Part shown: piece after piece, positions 58,634 to 64,000 of the stretch
How the letters are laid out: each line of letters starts with the position of its first letter
How positions within the stretch are numbered: position 1 is the first letter of the stretch
Assembly (NCBI GenBank): GCA_030765045.1
Contig: CM060962.1
Location: 94,682,912-94,746,911, forward strand
DNA: 64,000 nucleotides
Reading direction: 5' to 3'
From: Tenodera sinensis
Taxonomy: Eukaryota > Arthropoda > Insecta > Mantodea > Mantidae
The notes under the pieces: generated by a model
What the model was told of the DNA's origin: nothing
Databases searched by the model: none
Seen by the model: only the letters and a program-made list of their open reading frames with translations
Position numbers and translations under genes: made by a program

Positions 58634-58716
<83 letters not shown>

Positions 58717-59560
58717 ACTCAGATACTACTCATTCACCTGATGTACTGGACTCTTTCCTTGGAAAAAAAAATATTCATCACTGTTCCATACCCATGGTAC
58801 GGCATGACTTAAGCTCTGGTCATGTCCCAGTAACCCTTAAGTTGATCGTGGCCATTGCGCACAACATTTCTCCTTCCTTAATTAGACATTCTTTTGATTG
58901 GAAACGCTACACAGAAACATTAAACAGTGTAACAGAACTGAAGATACCATTAAAATCTTCTAAGGACCTTGACAGAGCAGTAGCTAATCTTACCCGCAAC
59001 ATCCAGCATGTTGCCAGTCTTGCTTCAGAACAATGCAATGTACATTCATTTAGGCATTTTCCCATTTCTCCAACAATCGCACAACTACTAAACGAAAAGA
59101 AAGAGTGTCGTAAGCTATGGCTACGGACGCGGTACCAACCGCATACAGTAGCATATAATAGAGTGACCCGCAATCTTCGCGAAGCACTGCAAAAAGAAAT
59201 ATGCAGCTAATCGTGTCGCACTGTCTAATCTCAATATTGCAAGGATGGTTCTCTTTGGAGGAAACTAAGAACTTAAACGAGACAGAACGGCGGTATTCCA
59301 CCTTTAAACATCGATGGTAATTGGTATGCAACATTTCAGGAGAAAACTGACGTATTCTCACAAGTACTAGTACAACGATTCCAGCAAATCCTGCACAAGA
59401 TTTTACATTTAACAAGAACATTGAAAAAGCGCCGCAGAGTTTTCATTACAGTTATCACCTTTTAAAACTTACTTTACTCCGGGTCAGGTGCTTAATGCAA
59501 TTAATAGTCATCCAAAAGGAAAGCTCACGGTTGTGACCAAATAGTTTTAGCATTATTGAA
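57800..59560 (+). pseudogene. Jockey-type LINE ORF2 (endonuclease to RT linker) pseudogene
   Basis: The left part (about 57810-58520) shows decayed endonuclease motifs ('VCTRNYRGMDIKSSELKRYL', 'ITRKGGSAILLKSN'). The longest clean piece is the 138-codon frame 58794-59210 with 'LSSGHVPVTLKLIV', 'SFDWKRYTETLN' and 'TIAQLLNEKKECRKLW', typical of the endonuclease-RT linker of Jockey elements. About 59470-59510 reads 'FTPGQVLNAINSHPKGK', the lead-in to the RT domain. The RT core itself is absent, so the 3' part is deleted or replaced. A GAT microsatellite sits inside the coding region at 58638-58715. Confidence 0.75.
58638..58715. repeat. GAT trinucleotide microsatellite inside LINE ORF2
   Basis: A pure (GAT)24 run (58644-58715) preceded by GATGGT. 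It lies between the endonuclease and linker parts of the ORF2 remnant; relatives would not carry Asp repeats there. Confidence 0.95.
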
Positions 59561-60273
59561 AGCAGTTAGTGGGTCTAGCATTCATCGGATACGTATTTGG
59601 TATACAAAACGCCAAGGAAAATGTCACTGCACCTTGCGTCTACGTCACACTGTTTACCGTTACACGAAGCCTTGACTACTTCATTGGTTGCTTTAGGCTA
59701 TGGTGCACGAATGTGCCATTCCTTTTGCCAAATAACCTTAACTAATACCCAAAACAAAGGATACAAAATGGCGTAAAAAACCAAATACGTCTTTGCGCTT
59801 TCGACCGAATTGGCTAAAAGAGAAAAATGGGGTGCGTCCATTCAGTTTATCATACACAACTTCAACCATGATTGGTAGCCACACGCTGTAGCCTAGTGTA
59901 GCACAAGACTTTGAAGGGGTTGAAACCTAAGTGGAAAACTTAATGAGCGCCTTGTTTAGCGAAATGTATGTATGTGTATGTACGAGAAGATTTTCAGGGA
60001 GTACAAATTAAAGTTTGAATGCTATTCATTAAATACATAGCAAGGCAGAACTTTATGAGCAAAAAGTAAGCAGAACAGTATTCTCCAGTGTCTGTTGTTA
60101 CATACAAGCAAAAATAAATAAATAAATGAATAAACAAAATGAACAGAACAGATGTTTATCGCAATATACATATAACCAACCCGCTACTGCAATACAATGC
60201 ACGACTGGTGGTTAAATAGAGGAAAAGTCTCTGTATAGTGGAAGAAAGTTAACTTTTTCACAAACGTTGGACA
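59561..60273. other. No gene recognised
   Basis: Follows the truncated LINE. A short AAAT repeat lies at about 60112-60130. No recognised coding. Confidence 0.35.
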
Positions 60274-60542
60274 GGAGACGGTTACGTAATTAGCCGCTAC
60301 TCCCCATCTCCATTTCAGCCGGAGGGTGAATCAGCTCACAACCAGACAGTCAGTACTCAGTGACGGACACAAACAGGCAATTCCATGGCATTTTCTAAGC
60401 CATACCTTGGATTTCCTGGGAGTGTCCCCAGAAGACCTCTTCATTCTGGATGGCTTTTGCATAATTGATAAACAGTAAGACACAAAGGCTTACTGGATAA
60501 AAATAATGTAGATCTGGTCAAAACACACAAATCATGTGAAAT

Positions 60543-60615
<73 letters not shown>

Positions 60616-60955
60616 TGAACGACTCTCGAGTTATTCTTTATTATGTGCTTGAATTTGCATAGCATAGCATCCAGCTCTTAAAACATGTCACTATCGCTCA
60701 AACCTACTGTATTTCCATATTACCATTGCACCTAACAGAAAATTAGCAATGAGATAATCACTGAAAATGCTTATATAGATTAAAGTGAAGTAGTTAGAGA
60801 AATAAACATTTGCAAGAATAGGGAGTATAAGAGTGAGTATAGCTCTACATATATTTGCGGACAGGGTTAATGCAAATTTAACTATATTAAAAATCTGTAT
60901 CGCAATAAGTACACATCCATGTACTTCGCCAGAATGAGAAAGCATAAACGTTATT
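60274..60955 (-). repeat. Unclassified repeat family R, 60-kb copy
   Basis: The reverse complement aligns with 41205-41919 across most of its length, with an internal deletion near the poly(T) tract. The minus-strand frame 60945-60691 is open for 84 codons, hydrophobic, with several predicted membrane-like stretches and ending 'GAMVIWKYSRFER', conserved in the other copies. A 69-nt T run (60545-60613) replaces a short A run in the 41-kb copy. Confidence 0.65.
60545..60613. repeat. 69-nt poly(T) tract
   Basis: Uninterrupted T run (poly(A) on the minus strand) within repeat family R. The assembly length of such a homopolymer is unreliable. Confidence 0.9.
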
Positions 60956-62443
60956 GTGAAACATTGCGAAGTAAATACACTGCAGCAGCCTGTGCAAACA
61001 ACAAGATTGAGAATTTTAAAATCAGTTTCACGATTCTTTAATTTGAAGCGTGAAGAACGTGCTGGGCCAGTTCACTCTCTTTGGCCACTGCTACGCATGT
61101 AGTCAATCTTTCAGGAGAGCGAAAGGAGTCCTCGCGCCTCGTGGGGACGGCTAACATGCCTGTACAGAGGCTGTAGGTACATTACTTACGAATGTTTCTG
61201 TACATCTGGCTTCTATTTATGACGCAATCAAATAACACATTATTTTTGCACCAGTCGTATCTAATGAGATTATTATCGTATTATTCAAAACTGCGTACAC
61301 CTGGGTATTTAAGGGAAGTCCAAATGACATATCTTTCCAAAGTTAATTGATGACCCATCATCTAGGAAACTAGATAAGATAGTTAGCTGAATTTTAAAGT
61401 CATATTCGGCTACACTTGTACAGGTGGTTGATGCAAAAAATAAATTTCTCTTTATCTGAAGCAATACCCAAGGTTTTATTGAAAAATAATGGTATTTAAA
61501 TGCTGTAAGAAAGAAAAAAACTACTACACATAGATATACTAAAGCGTTTCCATTAAAATAAAGCTCATTTAGCCGCAAAGATGTAAAATTTCAACACTTT
61601 GAATTAGTACTTTCGGAGGTAATGAGACATTTGTGCAGGAAGTCTTAGTTCTTCAGAAATTGCAATTAAACTAAACAAGAGAGCCTAAAAACAATGCACA
61701 GGGCTATTTTTAATATTTTTTATTTTATCATTAGCGTACATCTACAGGTGGAAGATACTGCTTCGACCATACGTTAACAAGGGATACTACATGATGAGTG
61801 TAACAAATATGTCTAATACAATTGTCAATAAAGAACCGTTTTGCCGAAAAAAAAAGAATAAATATATATTTGGAGCCATGTAACTTCTTGATGAACGGAT
61901 ATAAAAGATTTCTTATTTTACTAGCTGTCGCGCAAACATTGTGTAAACAAACAATGCTGTAACGATTTTTATCTTAATCCGAATGATTTAGTCACAATTT
62001 ATAATGTTAGAATGCCATGCAAAGTTTAATTTCTAAGAGAGATTTGGCAACGTCACATTAACATTAAATTGTGGCTAAATTTACGGGAAGTTAAGAGTAC
62101 CCTAGTAGCCAGAATTATTCTGGAGGAACAGAGCAGGTCACGCTGGTTAGATTCATCAGTATCAACATAAATAGCCGCGTTCCCCTATGGACCATCTCCT
62201 ATTATGCACATTAATATACAGAAAGACCCAGAAACATCAGAACCGCTGCACGGTGTTTTTCCACTGCGCAAACGGAAACACGGTAACAGCAGCTGATGTA
62301 CACCAGGTCACGCGGATTACTTGATTTTTCTGTGCTCTGAAAGTGCAGTATCATGCAGTACTGATCTCAAGCTGATGTCGTGTGGCTGAATTATTACCAC
62401 TATGCTTTATTATTTTATCCTTACCTTATTCACAAAATGTATT
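60956..62443. other. No gene recognised
   Basis: 1.5 kb without recognised coding or tRNA-like content. I searched the right half for an inverted repeat partner of sequences downstream of the next transposase and found none. Confidence 0.35.
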
Positions 62444-63475
62444 ATGGCTCAGTACTTGTTTTCTATAGCACAGCGTTTCTTTATTTGATTCGTATGTGTT
62501 AACTCAGTCAGCTCGCCAAGTGAAAGTGCGATTTGCAGAAAGATTTCCAGGCGTAAATGTTCTAGGCCGCACAACAATCCATAAACTTTAGAACACATTT
62601 CAGGCCAAGCGAAGTGTTCAGGCTCAGAAATCTAAAAGACGGCGTACTGTTCTTACCAAAGAAACATTAGACGACATCGGTCATTGTTTGGATGATTCCA
62701 TTAGGCGTCTTTCACAACAGGCAGGCATTTCTTATGTCTCTTTGCAGAGAGCTACTAAATTACTGAAGTTAAAACCATATACTTTAGCTGTGGCACACAC
62801 TCTTCAACCAGGTGATCCTGTAATTAGGCGCACATTTTGTGAGTGGACTCTCAAAGGTGCATACAATGGCGAAATTGACCCACATTTAATATTTTTCATG
62901 AACGAGGCTTGGTTCTACCTTCATGGATATGCGTGTACACAAGATAATCGTTATTGGAGCTTTGAGAGACCTAATATTGTTCACGAAATATCCCTTCATG
63001 ACGAAAAAATTGGTGTGTGGTGTGCCATTAGTGCAGAAAGGGTTATAGGCCCAATTTCTTTCGAGTCAACAGTTGACACCCGTACATACGTGAATACAAT
63101 TTTGCCCCCCTTTTTAGAGAACTCGCCGACAGGGAGCGTGATTTTGCCCTTTTCCAACAAAACTGTGTGGCAGCTCACACAGCCAATCTTTCGATGAGAA
63201 CAATTGAAGGTGTGTTTCAGGACAGAATTATTAGTAGAGATTTGTGGGCCCCTCGGTCCCCCGACCCAAACTCCTGCGATTTCTATCTGTGGGGTAACTC
63301 AAAACATAAAGCGTACAAGACAAACCAACACACCATGGAAGGATTAAAACAAAATATCCGCCAAAAAATTGCCAGCATTTCTCAACGTGAACCACGGCGA
63401 GTGATGGACACTTTCCCAAAGAGGTTTCAAAAATGTATGGACAACGACGGTGGTCAGATTCAGCATCTCCTGTAA
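62444..63475 (+). pseudogene. Mariner-like (IS630-Tc1) transposase, catalytically altered
   Basis: Homology begins near the ATG at 62444. The N-terminal helix-turn-helix part ('VKVRFAERFPGVNVLGRTTI', 'RRRTVLTKETLDD') has a frame change before about 62500 and a TAG stop at about 62589. The frame 62688-63197 gives 'IRRLSQQAGISYVSLQRA' and the first catalytic block 'FFMNEAWFYLHGYACTQD'; a one-base loss near 63117 shifts the frame, and 63167-63475 continues 'AAHTANLS', 'APRSPDPNSCDFYLWG' to the stop. The first Asp is Asn (NEAWF) and the second is Asn (QQNC instead of the usual QQDG); the third (CDF) is intact, 38 residues after the second. It is a dead copy of a once ~340-residue enzyme that moves DNA at TA sites. 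Confidence 0.85.
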
Positions 63476-64000
63476 TAACATTGGCAAGTAAAGCCTTTAA
63501 AAGCAGTTTTAAAATGTTTTATGGTTTCATTCGTGCTGTTGTATGACAGCGGCAGTCGGTGACGAGCGCTGAGGACGCGTACAGAAAAAAAAAAACAGGG
63601 CATCTGGTTCGGAGTCTTTTGGTTCACCCTTACGTCCATATAGGAGCATAGAACGTAATCGAACCCTAAAAGTGCAGCGTCGTTTTAAAAATGAATGAAG
63701 GTGAAAATAAATTTATACCTTCTCATTGCTTCCATGACATTCTGTATAATAGCAGAAAGGGATCAGCACAAAACAACGCAACGGCTTGACCTGACCCGAA
63801 CTGTCGGTCGCGTGACTATGAATAGGTTTACCCCGGAGTTGGACTGCCTTGCCCATTTGTTGTACTACGGTCACCAAAATATCCCTACACGCGGTACCGA
63901 ACTTGGCAAGCAACTTGGTGCGAGTGTCTCAAAACAGATGTCTTTCTTCTCTTCTAAAGGTACTAGTCGAGACAATGGATGATCACAAAAGCACTGTGTC
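63476..64000. other. Transposon 3' flank, no further gene
   Basis: An A-rich run (63587-63597) and a 'CTTTTGGTTCACCCTTACG' segment (63617-63635) could be part of the transposon's 3' end, but no complementary left end was found. A 95-codon frame (63695-63982) is unrecognised. Confidence 0.3.

Overview
This window looks like repeat-dense, AT-rich DNA from a large arthropod genome. A polyneopteran insect (cockroach- or termite-like) is my best guess. That rests on the mixture of elements: an insect-type Ty3/Gypsy element, Jockey-type and RTE/CR1-type LINE debris, Tc1/mariner-like and hAT DNA transposons, several tRNA-derived SINE families and many di- and trinucleotide microsatellites. It is an inference from element style, not from any host gene. 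I found no convincing host protein-coding gene, rRNA gene or functional tRNA gene.

Layout. 1-3.4 kb holds degenerate SINE and LINE fragments on both strands. 3369-9016 is the best-preserved object: a Ty3/Gypsy-like LTR retrotransposon with two 602-bp LTRs that differ at one position, a 4-bp AGAT target duplication, a primer-binding site, a 32-bp tandem array in the leader, an intact gag-like ORF and an open but internally deleted pol ORF. The pol ORF runs from protease straight into the C-terminal part of integrase, so reverse transcriptase, RNase H and the first two integrase Asp residues are gone. The element looks recent but cannot copy itself alone. 9-23 kb is a patchwork of SINEs, two tRNA-like sequences flanked by inverted-repeat arms, a mariner-like transposase 3' remnant and a LINE 3' end. 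23814-24771 is a 942-bp hAT element with terminal repeats, a perfect 8-bp duplication and a decayed transposase C-terminus.

25-48 kb carries more SINEs, including a close pair in opposite orientations at 32.7 and 39.2 kb. It also has members of an unclassified ~0.7-kb repeat family (33.0, 41.2 and 60.3 kb, with a fragment at 18.7 kb), a TA-flanked MITE at 42.1 kb with a sister at 55.9 kb, and a 733-bp TTAA-flanked MITE at 45.2-45.9 kb. 50.9-51.9 kb is a second, non-coding hAT-like element. 53.7-59.6 kb contains a SINE, a mariner-like transposase pseudogene and a decayed Jockey-type LINE whose ORF1 zinc-knuckle region is split by a truncated SINE and whose ORF2 contains a 24-unit GAT microsatellite. 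62.4-63.5 kb is another mariner-like transposase with one frameshift and two catalytic Asp positions changed to Asn.

The parts interact only as mobile DNA does: non-autonomous elements (SINEs, MITEs, deleted hAT and deleted Gypsy) depend on enzymes encoded elsewhere, and nested insertions give relative ages. The most unusual items are the deleted but ORF-preserving Gypsy element with its leader array, the tRNA-like sequences with inverted-repeat arms, and the unclassified 0.7-kb family with a conserved peptide-like segment. All coordinates and alignments were made by eye; no database search was possible.
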